NCBI RefSeq assembly: GCF_963678635.1
Contig: NC_087066.1
Coordinates: 66,437,277-66,501,276, forward strand
Reading direction: 5' to 3'
DNA: 64,000 bases
DNA from: Symsagittifera roscoffensis
Lineage: Eukaryota; Xenacoelomorpha; Acoela; Convolutidae
Below, in pieces: positions 25,268-34,929 of the stretch. A program made the position numbers and the translations under genes. Below the pieces are notes generated by a model, which saw only the letters and a program-made list of their open reading frames with translations, did not search any database and was not told the DNA's origin. Numbering within the stretch: the first letter of the stretch is position 1; every line of letters begins with the position of its first letter.

Positions 25268-25717
25268 TCAGTTAGAATTAATGTATCGTTCCCTTTCTAA
25301 CTGAATTTGTAACTTAATATTTAGTTCAGTGGGGTGTAAGGGCTGTCGCCTAATGGTCATTGGATATTGAGAAGTTGATACCGGCGTATTTGCCGTTAGT
25401 ATCTTATATGGTCTTACAATCTGGGTTCGCTTTTTAATTCGAGAATTCGAAGGAACCAGGGGTATTTTGAAATCAGGGGGTGAAACTTTTAGGGGTGGTG
25501 GCTTTGATGCTGTAGTTATTGGGACAGCTGAATTGGTTTGAAGTAGTGGCTCAACGAAGGATCGTGTTGAGGTCGGCGTTGCAGTAGGGGTTGTAGTAGT
25601 AGAAACAGTTGGTTGTTGAGTGAGTCCTGAAATCTGCGAGTCCAGTGGATCTGTTGGTGGCACGAGTGAGAGAAGATCCTCAAAATCTCTCAAGTCGTCA
25701 TCAAGTGTTGCGTCCAT
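25268..25717 (-). CDS. Small acidic Thr/Pro-rich ORF between env and the 3' LTR
   Basis: A 149-codon ORF starting ATG. I do not recognise it. Residues 6-19 read DDDLRDFEDLLSLV, an acidic stretch studded with bulky hydrophobics. The middle (about 35-75) is Thr/Ser/Pro-rich and low in complexity. Residues 93-150 are basic and end with an ELNIKLQIQLERER stretch that could form a helix. It begins after the env frame has stopped at 25761, in a different frame. This is the place where complex retroviruses carry regulatory genes. Acidic-hydrophobic plus basic segments would suit a small transcriptional activator, but that is inference. It is one of the few intact ORFs in the element. Confidence 0.55.
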   Translation of the reverse strand: MDATLDDDLRDFEDLLSLVPPTDPLDSQISGLTQQPTVSTTTTPTATPTSTRSFVEPLLQTNSAVPITTASKPPPLKVSPPDFKIPLVPSNSRIKKRTQIVRPYKILTANTPVSTSQYPMTIRRQPLHPTELNIKLQIQLERERYINSN

Positions 25718-25760
25718 AGTTGAATCTGTTGGTATATCCTAGAACAGTAGAAATTTTTGA

Positions 25761-28002
25761 CTAGACTGGGTTTGTTGGGTGATCCAAGCTTTGAGTTCTT
25801 CTCTCAAAACTTGTTAATTGGATGTGAGGATACATGCGATCCTGGTTTATTTTATCAATTTCCTCTAAAAGATGGGCTTGTATTTTCTGATCACATTCTT
25901 GTTCTGTTTTTTCAGTTTGCTCATCTTGAGTGAAAATTGAGGTCACTATGGAAGTGAAAAGTATATTGTATGAAACGGCAAGCAATACTTTGCCAAAGTG
26001 TAGTGAGCGGCCGGTGATTTTGTGAATATGCATAGCCTTTATTATGAATACTAGGCAATCTAGTATGAATTTCACAAATAGAAAAGAGGCGAAGACTATT
26101 CCGCATTTTTCTAAATAGTATTGTACTTTCCCGAATATACGGGTGTATTCGTTTTTCCAAAAGTTTGGAGAGATGAGATAGTCCAAATATATTGTTTGGG
26201 AAGAGCCTAATATGAGTCCGTGAAAAGAAATTTTTGAGCGTTTAGAAAGGACCTAGCTACTTTTTGCAGTATTTCTTTCATCTCTGAATTATCGGAAATC
26301 ATATTCCAGATTTTTTGCATTTGAGCATAAGTGTAGATTGAACGCCTTGGCTAGAGGCTAAAGAATGCTTAATCTGTTGAACTATCTCTTTTGGTTTAAA
26401 GAGATATGGTCCTGTAACCCTTGTAATTTGAGGGGTTATTTCAATCCAGGACTTATCATCATCAACATCTAGTTGAAAGAGATTTGAATGTTTGTCGGAG
26501 CAGTCTTGTAGATCTGCCGACTGAAAAGTTTGTCGCGTAATTGGATCGACAAATCAAATATTTTCCTTATACATAATGGGAATGCGATTGTAGCATTCAT
26601 CCATTAATTGCATAGAGGAATAGAATTTCGGACAATGGTAGAGCCAGGCAACCTTGCCATTGGTCTCTAAGAACATAGAGTGGTTCTGAGTTAAAATTTA
26701 GCCAGCCAAACGTGGGCTTTCAAGTGAAAGCATTAGAGTATTTAATTTTGAGGAGCGTTCTAGCTCACATTGATTTTGCAGAAGGGCTAACTCGGCAGTT
26801 CTGAGCATGTAGAAGCTATTAAAAAGAATATAGTCCAATTTGGTTCCTATATGACCTTCGTAGTCAATTTGACTAGTTGAGAATTTGAGTGGCGGCAAAT
26901 CATCACTTGTTGTGAGAAAAGTAGAATTTGGTTGGCCGGCATTATGAATAGTTCCCGTTTCTGGGGTTGTTTTAACATGGATTCCAGTATCCATATTGAA
27001 ACCGTCAGTGTATGCAATAAAAAGTGAATCATATGAAGTTGGATACACTATTCTGGGATGACCACAAAGAGATTGCGGTTTATTCATCACCTGTAGCATG
27101 AATTTTTGAGAATCCCTTGTTTGGGTAGAATGAATAGACGGGCTAGAATTGCCTTTAATGATATAGTATGATTCTTCGTTTCGAATCATTTTAGCCGGAA
27201 ATCTGTTTAAAACAGTGAAAATGCGATTTTTGGTTTCTTCCCAATTATAAGCAAAAGCGTCTAAGGACGTTGTTTCACATCCATTTGTAGACACTGGACA
27301 GGGCAAAGGAATGTTTTGCCAATTATTGGCTGTTCCATCTTTGAGGTTAACAGTCAGAGTTACATTTTGCATGTAAGTTTCAAAAGTGTCCAGTTTAATC
27401 CAAGAACGGCCATCTCATTCATTATGATGTTCGCCGTCAACTTTGCCAGCATGGGCATTAGTTACCGTTTAAACATTAAGTTTGAAAGGGTTATTTCCAA
27501 TACTAGCATAGCCTAGGTTAAGATAGCCTATCGGCGGTCGATTTACATTGATCGGCAGATAAATGGAGATCAGTAGTGATCATATTTTGTCGAGCGTCGA
27601 TACTACTCGAATCAAAAGAATCGCAGAACCAACGCATTGATTGGTGTTTGATTCGACACATTGTCGCATTTACTTTTGTGCGATAATGTCTCTGATAAAG
27701 AGTAACAAAAGCATGGGTTACTTTAATATTTTCTGGTTGGACTTTGCAAGGTGCTACTTTATTTAGAGAGAACATTTTGTTACAAGTCATTAGTTGACAA
27801 TCATAATGAGCAACCCGAAGATTATTTGCAGTATTTGCATACAATTGTTCTTTCGGATCAAATGCTGAGGTTTGATTCGAAAGTGAATGATAGCAAAAGA
27901 ATTTTTAAAAGTACTCACTTTAAGCAATTCCTCGAGAGTGGTTAGAATAGGATCTTGGTCCATTAGTTCACCTTCCTCTAGTTCACTATTTGGATTTGTC
28001 AT
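25761..28002 (-). pseudogene. Env-like membrane glycoprotein, broken
   Basis: Remnant of a retroelement envelope protein in at least four reading-frame pieces. The start at 28002 opens an acidic leader (MTNPNSELEEGELMDQ). A Cys-containing surface part follows (27844-27518: CKVQPENI, LYQRHYRTKVNATMC). The central part (about 27420-26330) has LPCPVSTNGCETTSLDAFAY, then an RTAELALLQNQCELER helix, and after a TAA (26698-26700) HCPKFYSS, ECYNRIPIMY and, past a TGA (26554-26556), FVDPITRQTF. The distal piece (26186-25761) has a membrane segment (IVFASFLFVKFILDCLVF, 26040-26105), a second hydrophobic stretch and a charged tail. Paired cysteines, N-x-S/T sites and a C-terminal membrane anchor fit an Env. 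This family recurs in invertebrate gypsy-type elements as far as I recall. I restore nothing across the breaks. Confidence 0.72.
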
Positions 28003-28499
28003 TTTGTGGATAATTTGATGGGAAATCTGAGTTAGAGTTATATTTTTCTTTGAGGAATTCAGCAGATTTATTTTTTGGAGAGAGAGGAGGTTTAGGATGC
28101 AAGATTTGGAATTGAGCAAGAATGAAAATAACAGTTTATCAGTTAATTTTTAAAGGCTGTTTTTGCTTTTTTGCAAGTCTAAGCTCTGATTGGCCGTTGT
28201 TATTCGGCGTCTCTCGTTTTAATTCGTATTTTCTTCGGCATTTGTGGTTTTTTCCACTCTGGTTTAATGTCGTAGTTTTCCACTCAGTTTTGATTTGTTG
28301 AGCAGTGAAAAGATTTATATTCGTTTATGCTGATGTTAATTTTTGCAACTGCATTCCCCTTCCCTATTGGAGGAGGAAAAAAATGAAAAATAAACATCTC
28401 TTCAGGAAAGAGGACTAAAAACAACATCATTTATTTGCTTTCTGTTTAAATTTTATCTGTCATTACATTATTTTAAAAAAATTGTTGCTTCCTTAAAAA
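28003..28499. other. Intergenic region between env and the antisense gene
   Basis: About 500 bases with no supported ORF on either strand. It holds a pyrimidine/purine hairpin-like block (GCATTCCCCTTCCC, then GGAGGAGG, near 28352-28375) resembling the LTR block GCATTTCCCTTCC...AAGGGAAT at 24508-24533. It probably contains the promoter and leader of the plus-strand gene at 28500 and the upstream region of env on the other strand. Confidence 0.4.
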
Positions 28500-29057
28500 A
28501 TGAGTTATATTGCGCCTGAAGACAATCTGGAGGACTTCCCGGAGAAACTTTTGAATTTACGGGACGAGTTAAACTTTAAACATGAAGCCTTGCTGGAAGA
28601 CAAGGAAATTGAGAGGAGGGTGGCAATTTACGATGGGCTAGTGGAGAAAGGGGTAAATTTGACACCGATGGAGTTTATGCTCTTTATGGACCGGAGTTTT
28701 ATTTGGAAGTATCCGGTACTAAATGCCGGTGAATTATTTGAGTTGGGCTCAATTCAGAGCAAGTTCTTTGCCAAGAAACTGTGGAGTACATGGATGGGAG
28801 ACGATGTGGTCTCAAAAGAAACAATCGACTTTTTGTCCTTTTTCTTTGGAGAGGATGTAAGTTTGTTTTACAGTACACCCAATTTTGAAAATAAAAAATA
28901 ATTTTTTTTTTATTTAAGTGGCATGGCAACATAGAAATAGTATATAAATAAGTTTCAGTTTCAAGAAGAATTCTTCAGAAGACCAGCAACAGAAGAAGAT
29001 TTTAGGAAAAAGATAGAGCTGGACATTATGTCAGAAGAGATCTATCAAGCTTGGTGA
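28500..29057 (+). CDS. Two-exon gene antisense to the retrotransposon, unknown function
   Basis: Exon 1 (28500-28856) begins AAAAAATGAG and encodes 119 residues of an acidic protein rich in Glu, Asp, Leu and Phe (EDNLEDFPEKLLNLRDELNF; FGED at its end). A strong donor, GAT/GTAAGTTTG at 28857, and a nematode-type acceptor, AGTTTCAG at 28951-28958, define a 102-base phase-0 intron. Exon 2 continues in frame (FQEEFFRRPATEEDFRKK) to a TGA at 29055-29057. The frame stays open for 43 more codons after it, to TAA at 29187-29189, so the TGA may be a mutation. The mature protein would be 151 or about 194 residues. No domain is recognised; it has no signal peptide or membrane segment. It lies between pol and env on the opposite strand. 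It could be an accessory gene of the element or host cargo. Confidence 0.6.
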
Positions 29058-29334
29058 CGGCCTTATTCAGCGCTGCAGTTTGCAGTGAGGAGCCTGAGTA
29101 GGGGCGCTGAAAATTCTCTTGAGAAGATGGCGGCTGTTAAACTGATCAAATCCTATACGGATACAAAGTCTAACCTTTATAAAAGTTAATTTTAAATCTA
29201 CTTGTAAATATGTTTATTTTTTGTGTTTTTGTGGTTTTATTACAAACAAAAGATTTATAAAAGAAAAAAAGAAAAAAGGCCAATACAAAAGAATTTAAAA
29301 AATTTATTTTAGCTAAATAAATAGTTAGTGTTTC
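29058..29334. other. 3' part of the antisense gene and spacer to pol
   Basis: Contains the open continuation of exon 2 on the plus strand up to 29189. AT-rich sequence with AAAGAAAAAAAGAAAAAAGG and an ATAAATAA stretch follows, which could serve as a 3' end. The pol stop codon on the minus strand is at 29335-29337, so the two genes converge with about 145 bases between them. Confidence 0.45.
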
Positions 29335-31094
29335 TTATTTCTTTTTAAATTTGCCAATTAAACTAGATGGAATTGTAGTTCCATAAAAGTTTGTAGGACG
29401 ATTTGTCCGTTTAGGTCTTTTGGATTCAGAAAGTGATCCAGGTGCGGATCGAGTGTTCTCATAGAAGCTTTCTTGAGAGCTATGAGAATATTTTTTCCAT
29501 CAGTGAAGCTTTCTGATGATTCAAATAAACAGGGGAAATCAGGAGGACGGGGAGTATTATATTGTGTTGTTATATTTTGGTGGCGGCCAAAGTCATTTGC
29601 GAGACTAGTATTAGGACTTATACTGCGGCTAGGTAGGCGGCGGTGGCCATAACTACTAGATTGACTAGTTGAAGGATTAGGGGTTTAATCAACAGGATAG
29701 GGAGTTGAACTTCGAATAGGTCTAAGATTCTGGCCAATCGCAGTTGCATCGAACAAAGTTCTTAGATGCATGGTTTCTCTGCCTGAGTCCAATGATTGTT
29801 CATGTACAATGGTTTTATTTTGATCCTCATTTGTACGGTTATGATGAGTCATTTGCTGATAACCATTGTTAACTACTGGCTAAAGCTAGTATTGTAGATT
29901 TTCAACCTGTTTACGTTTATTGAAAGAGTAGATTTGATGATTTGTTATATGATCATAAAAATCACTTGAAAAAAATCACTAGAGTACTCTTGCAGTAGTT
30001 TGGGCCTTTGTTGATTTTTAGGAAAGTATTCAACAATATGGTTGCGGTGGACAATCTTTTTTTCGTTAGTGAAATCATTTTGAATTCCGTACGTTACTTC
30101 CGTGATTTTTTCAATTACAATATAAGGTCCAGATCTTAAATTCAAAAGCTTTTGTGATTTCAATAGTGGTTTGGATCTATTTTCTAGTAACACTTTGGTG
30201 CCTTCTTTTGTAGACCGTCCTAATTTAACTTGATTTCGGAACATGTGGGCCTTATTAGTAATGCGGTGGCAATGGGTATAGGTATTACTATAAATCAACT
30301 TAAAATCGTTTTCCCTTTTTAGTACTTCGGCGGAAATTTGATTTTTTAGACATCTATCTATGGTCTCATTATTTGACTTATGCTCGGTATGAGCATAATT
30401 TTCGAGACCAGCGCAAAATTCAGAGGTGCATCTTTTGTTTTGGTCGCGGTAGAGGCCTAATTTAAGGCTAAGGGGAACCTGAGGTTTTATGCCAAAGACA
30501 ATCTCATATGGAGTGTAACCTGTACTTGAATTAATGGCGTTTTGTGCAAAAGCAAACTTATTTGTTAATTCAGACCAGTTTGAGCCTGAGGTACTCAAGA
30601 AGTGTCGAAAGTACTGGGTTAAATGTTTACTCTGGACTTCGACTTTTCCATTACTCATGAATGCACTTCCATTATTATGAATAATTTGTTGTGGAATACC
30701 AAATGTTGTGATGTATTTCTCTAAGAGCTTAATGGTTTCCTTAGTGTCTGCATGGGTGCATGGATATACTTGAAGATATCTAGAGAAGGCATCTATCACA
30801 CCTAAGCAAAAGTTTTTGCCGTGACTTGATGGTCTGAGTGGACCTTTATGATCAATATGGATCGTTTTCATTGGGATTGTTTCTAATTGTCCCCATTGTT
30901 GTAAGGGAGCTTCATTCAGGTCTTTTCGTTTAGGCTTGTTCTTCTGACATTCTAGACATTCATGAAGAAGCATGTTGACCCATTTATAGAGTCCGGGCCA
31001 ATAGAAATATCTTTTGATCATTTCCAAAGTTTTTGTTTTGCCGTGATGACCGCTAAGAGGATGCTTATGAGCTAACTCAAATCAGTTTAGCACT
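29335..31094 (-). pseudogene. Integrase with GPY-type C-terminus and disordered tail, inactivated
   Basis: C-terminal part of Pol, which would insert the cDNA into the genome. The N-terminal HHCC zinc-binding motif is visible as AHKHPLSGHHG ... CLEC. The core has the first catalytic Asp in TIHIDHKGPL (30851-30853). The second position reads IIHNNGSAF, with Asn (30674-30676) where the catalytic Asp is expected. The catalytic Glu (NGKVE, near 30640) follows after only 11 intervening residues instead of 35, so about 23 residues are missing. A GPY/F-like segment (RSGPYIVIEKITEVTYGI) and a VHRNHIVEYFP stretch follow. A Ser/Pro/Asn-rich tail runs to SSLIGKFKKK and a stop at 29335-29337, with an in-frame TAA and a frameshift on the way. 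A TGA (31082-31084) separates it from the connection upstream. Not functional. Confidence 0.85.
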
Positions 31095-32034
31095 AGGGAG
31101 ATGGGTAAGCAAATTTTTGGACTCTTAGTATATTCATCATTATATTCATTAATACATAGAAGATCATGTTGGTCTTCAATGAATAATAATTCAAACTGCC
31201 TGATATAAGCTTTTAATCCTTTTTCTTCGCGATAAGGATTTTTTTTGTTTCTTTCTGGCTTTTCGTTTTGCTTTACGCAATTTTTGATATCTATGATTAC
31301 AGTATCATTACACTGCTCTTGCATAATCGTTTCAACGTCTAAATTTGCTTCTTTAGCAAAGTCAGTCATTTTTGCTATTAGTTCAAGAGAATCTGATTTA
31401 TTCTCTTCAGATTGGAGACTTAGGGGTTCAATTAATTTCAAACATCTTGTTTTGGTAGCAAACTCAGTTTTTGCTAGAACCAGATCGTTGAGAAGTTTTT
31501 TCTCAACATTGCCTTCATATAAGTCAAGCCATTCTGAATTTTCCAAAGGATCATCAAGTGCAGATATTTCATCTGGGATTTCTTCATAAATGTTTTCATT
31601 GTTTATATCTTGTATAGATAGTCGTTTGATTTGGTTGATTTGTTTGCAAAATCGGAAGAAATCTGTTATATTTTGAATCGCACTACAAGATTCCTCAAAA
31701 TATTCTGGAGCATCTTCAATGCTGAAGTCTCCTCTGTCACTGATATTAATTAATTTCTTTTCCCCACCTTGCACTTGAGCAATGACTGGGTAGCAATCGT
31801 TTTGAAATATGTTATTATCGTCTTTGTGGAGTACGGAATAACATATTTGTTCTCCATTGTCTAGGATGAACTTTATATCATTTGGAATAGTTTTGTGTTC
31901 AAGTTGATATTTTTTGATATCAGCGATGGGTACATTTCGGCTCAATAAGTCAGGAAAGGCTAGGTTTGAACCTGGGGTATAGATTAATTTCAAATGGTTG
32001 AATTTTGTCAATACGACTTAGTATTTGAAAAATC
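31095..32034 (-). pseudogene. RNase H-integrase connection of Pol, long acidic
   Basis: An open segment of about 310 codons that starts with TKFNHLKLIYTPGSNL and AFPDLLSRN, the conserved end of the RNase H/tether region in gypsy elements. The remainder is unusually long and acidic (many Asp, Glu and Asn; EEIPDEISALDDPLENSEW) and ends at ICLPISLVLN next to a TGA. It is in the same frame as the protease and integrase. It probably serves as a flexible linker; no enzymatic motif is seen. The second element copy carries the same segment up to about residue 200. Confidence 0.75.
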
Positions 32035-32300
32035 TATGCTAAAGTTGTCCTTTTCTGGGCCATAAGAAGAGAATAGGTCTGTGATCACAGTATAGGTATA
32101 GAGGAAAGGGTGAACCTATAATGTAGAATTCATAGGTTTGCAAAGCAGATTTTATTCCACATAGTTCACGATGTTGAGTAGAAATTTTCTGCTCGGCCTT
32201 ATCAAAGACTCTAGAATTGGCAGAAACAATTCTTTTCCCTTCAGGAAGGTCTTGGATGAGTATGAGGAGTCGGCGTGAATGTGGAATGGGTAGTTTACAT
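32035..32300 (-). pseudogene. RNase H domain of Pol, frameshifted
   Basis: Would degrade the RNA strand of the RNA:DNA hybrid. The first strand with an active-site Asp is visible as FHIHADSSYSS. The middle (SANSRVFDKAEQKISTQHRE, with the Glu-containing helix) and the end (YCDHRPILFLW) are in a different frame, so a one- or two-base indel lies near 32240. Two further in-frame stops, TAG and TAA, lie just before the connection. The second element copy keeps TCG where this copy has TAG, so that stop arose after the duplication, while the TAA is shared. Confidence 0.75.
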
Positions 32301-33660
32301 TAGGTATAGCATTTGAAATATCATGACAGAATTTGTCTTTCGGTTTTTGAAAAACCTCTTCATGACATGGTAGCCATTGAAACTTATCGTTACTGTTTGC
32401 CAGTTCATATAGACACTTTGCGTCTACGTGAAAATTGATGATGTATGTGCTGTAGAATCCCATGACGCCTAATACTCCTAGAACTTCTGTTTTTGATTCA
32501 GGGGATTTCAATTTTTTCATGTCATCGATTCGTGAAGCGATTGGAGAAAGACCATCTTTAGAGACAACATGGCCTAGAAATTTAACTTTTCTTAGAAAGA
32601 AAAAAGTTTTATCAGGGGCAGCTTTTAAGTTAGCTTTCCGTAAAAGAGAATGATATTCTCGAATTGTGTCAAACATTTCATTTTTATTTTGACTCTTTAA
32701 CAGAGTGTCGTCTATGTAAGTAATTGCTTTTTTTCTTTAATGAGGGCCCGAAGGCATATCTCATTAGTTTACTGAAGAAATTTGGAAGTGGCTTCAAGCC
32801 ATAGAAACCAACTTGGTAGGTATATTGTCTACCACCTACAATAAAGCTTGTTAATTTCTGGGCCTCATCTGTTAGAGGTACTTGATGGTAGGCGCAAGAG
32901 AGATCACTACTTGTGAAGTATGATCCGTTTATTCTGGTCATGAGAACTTGTAGTGGTTCTAATGGCCAACTGCAATTGCTAGTATCTGTGATTGAGTTTA
33001 GATACCTAGACTCCAAGACCAACTTAACGTAGTCTTTTTTTGGAAGAATGATGACTGGGTTTACGAACCATGAGTTCATATCATCTTTTTCATTTAGTTC
33101 TCTGACTATGCCTGCTTGGATTAGTTCATCCATTAATTTGTCCAAATTATCTTTTAGACTGACTGGGATTTTACTAGGTCGTTGCTTTTTGAACGTTGCG
33201 TCCTTTTTGAGTGGTATATAGAATTTATGTTTTGTTTTTCCAATATCATATTTGTGATGAGAATAAACATCTTGGTCCCCTATCAACATTTGAATTAGAT
33301 CTGCAAACTCATCATCCGATATATCACTCTGTGTGAAATCGAATTCAGATAAGATTTTGATAGTAGTTTCGATTTTTTTCAAAGTATTACTATTGTATTT
33401 ATCAATTGAGGAGTATTGGGTAAGCGTTTCGCTGACTAAAAAGGCAATTAGCCGACCATTATGTTCTTTGTTTTGGTATTTTTTAAATTGTTCTTTTAGG
33501 GGAGGCCTGCAAAAATTCTTTGCATCATTAGAAAAGTCGGTTGCTATTTCGTTTTCATTTTTGCATACTTTGACTATATCTGAACCGATTTGTTCAAATA
33601 TTTCTGATACATTTTCTGTATCAAATACTTCAAGGGCAGGCATGTCCTTGATTTCTTGTT
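32301..33660 (-). pseudogene. Reverse transcriptase domain of Pol, frameshift beside YIDD
   Basis: RNA-dependent DNA polymerase of the Ty3/gypsy type. In order: an acidic N-terminal linker, YDIGKTKHKFYIPL, GIVRELNEKDDMNSWFVNPV, the motif-A strand SYFTSSDLSCAYHQVPL with the first catalytic Asp, the LTSFIVGGRQYTYQVGFYGL segment, and LMRYAFGPSL. The catalytic YIDD (32707-32718) is present, but in another frame. A run of seven A in sense (32728-32734) lies just before it, and reading through needs a +1 shift. After YIDD the thumb/connection part follows (KVKFLGHVVSKDGLSPI, FYSTYIINFHVDAKCLYEL). The same A7 run and frame change are in the second copy at 39525-39531. Confidence 0.88.
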
Positions 33661-34080
33661 TTGAAAATAGACAAATATAGTAATTCCAGAGTGTTGGAAT
33701 ACATCGACAATGATTTTGGAAACTTCTTCGCAATTCATTTTATCTAAGCCACAAGCCAATTTGGGCATTGCGATAGATCGAATGTTATTTGCTATAGCAT
33801 GATCTTTAATTTGGGACAAGGTGTTGAATATAGCGTCGTAAGAGGGTTTCTGAAAGTACCTCTGTTTGGTAATCAGGTTATATATGATTTGTCCCAATTT
33901 TGGATCAGTGAAGATGAGAATATCGTTAAAGTTAGCATGTATTGAGTTACAAAAGTGTCGTAACTCAGGATACCTTTTGCAAATTGATTCAGCAAACCCT
34001 TTTTTCATTGCTCGATCTGCAGAAATATTGTAGACAGGGACCGGATAATTGGGTATTGCTTTCCTGTGTTGTATTGACAA
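33661..34080 (-). pseudogene. TARG1/OARD1-like macro domain embedded in Pol
   Basis: Between protease and reverse transcriptase lies a globular segment of about 127 residues that I recognise as a macro domain of the TARG1 (OARD1/C6orf130) type. Features in order: VYNISADRAMKKGFAESI (ligand-binding start), YPELRHF, IIYNLITKQRYFQKPSYDAI, IRSIAMPKLACGLDKMNCEE, and a last strand, GITIFVYF. The Lys of LITK (33865-33867) and the Asp of CGLD (33742-33744) match the two catalytic residues of TARG1, which removes ADP-ribose from glutamate and hydrolyses O-acetyl-ADP-ribose. It is in a different frame from protease and RT: +1 near 34075 and back near 33680. It has no stop over its length. The second element copy has lost it by deletion. 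The family call rests on motifs; the role in the element is inference. Confidence 0.8.
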
Positions 34081-34929
34081 CAGTGTTCAGCATGAAGCAG
34101 CTATCGAATTCCGAACTTTCGTTTAAAATTCTCGTTGTGAACTCATCACAATCGTGGATAGCAAAAATTTTATCCTCGTATCCTTGAATATCAGTTACTG
34201 CATAGCCTAGTACACACTTAATTAGTGTGACAGGATGATCTTTCTGATTCTCAATTAGGATAGGTAGGCTTTGCTCAATTTGAGTACAAACTGTATTAAT
34301 GAAAACCAAATCAGTTTTGGCTGTATTTTTATGAGGCAGGAATGTAGTCCCTTTTTCGAAGTATGAATTCGGTTCAGCCAAGTGTTTGTATAAGTATGTA
34401 GAGCGTGCTGGAATGAACAGGGGTTCTTTTAGGTTACTTGAGACAATTTTTGAAACCTTAGGATATTCTTTATCATTGTTCATCAACCCGTAGGATATCG
34501 CACCTTCTTTTGATTTGAGCTCAACTGCAGGGATATCAAAGTAGAGAGCTTTTAAGAAGAGATGACAAAAGTCTACTCCTAATAGATTAGCAGTCTTTTC
34601 TTCAGTTATCCACACTTTGCGGTTGGATGGATACTTTCCATCAGTGTCGAAACAAGCTTGAATAGATGTATGTCCAAACATACGTATATCAGATCCATTA
34701 TAAGTCTTTGCTTTAATTTTGGATCGGTATATTGTCATTTTTTGACCTAATTTTTCCAATTCCTGATACGTTGGGTAGTTTATGATACTACAAGTTGATC
34801 CTGGGTCAACTATGATTTCAATTTCAAGTCTACTATTATTATTTTTGTCTCCGGTGGCAAAATGATATAAGCTAAGATATATCCTTGATTTAGGATTACT
34901 ATCATCGCTCGGTTTCGGAGACTTTAATA
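34081..34929 (-). pseudogene. Aspartic protease and linker of Pol
   Basis: Start of the Pol reading frame after the -1 shift. The active-site loop is VDPGSTCSIINY (DPGST at 34793-34807), and the second conserved strand is ANLLGVDFCHLF (near 34560-34585), typical of gypsy retropepsins. The usual tripeptide is Asp-Thr/Ser-Gly; here it is Asp-Pro-Gly. After the protease comes a linker of about 150 residues (YGLMNNDKEYPKVSK, PARSTYLYKHLAEP, DCDEFTTRILNESSEFD) with no recognised fold before the macro domain. Protease would process Gag-Pol. Truncation by a frameshift occurs at the macro-domain border. Confidence 0.72.

Noticed and set aside
31245..31589. Plus-strand ORFs inside pol and gag (31245, 33333, 35113, 38055, 40242)
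   Set aside because: They are antisense shadows of the Pol and Gag reading frames, with no start context or splice signals of their own, unlike the ORF at 28500.
33574..34080. Macro-domain segment as an independent host gene inserted in the element
   Set aside because: It lies between protease and RT with open sequence on both sides and no promoter, stop or splice sites bounding it. The frame offsets are small indels, so it is better read as part of Pol.
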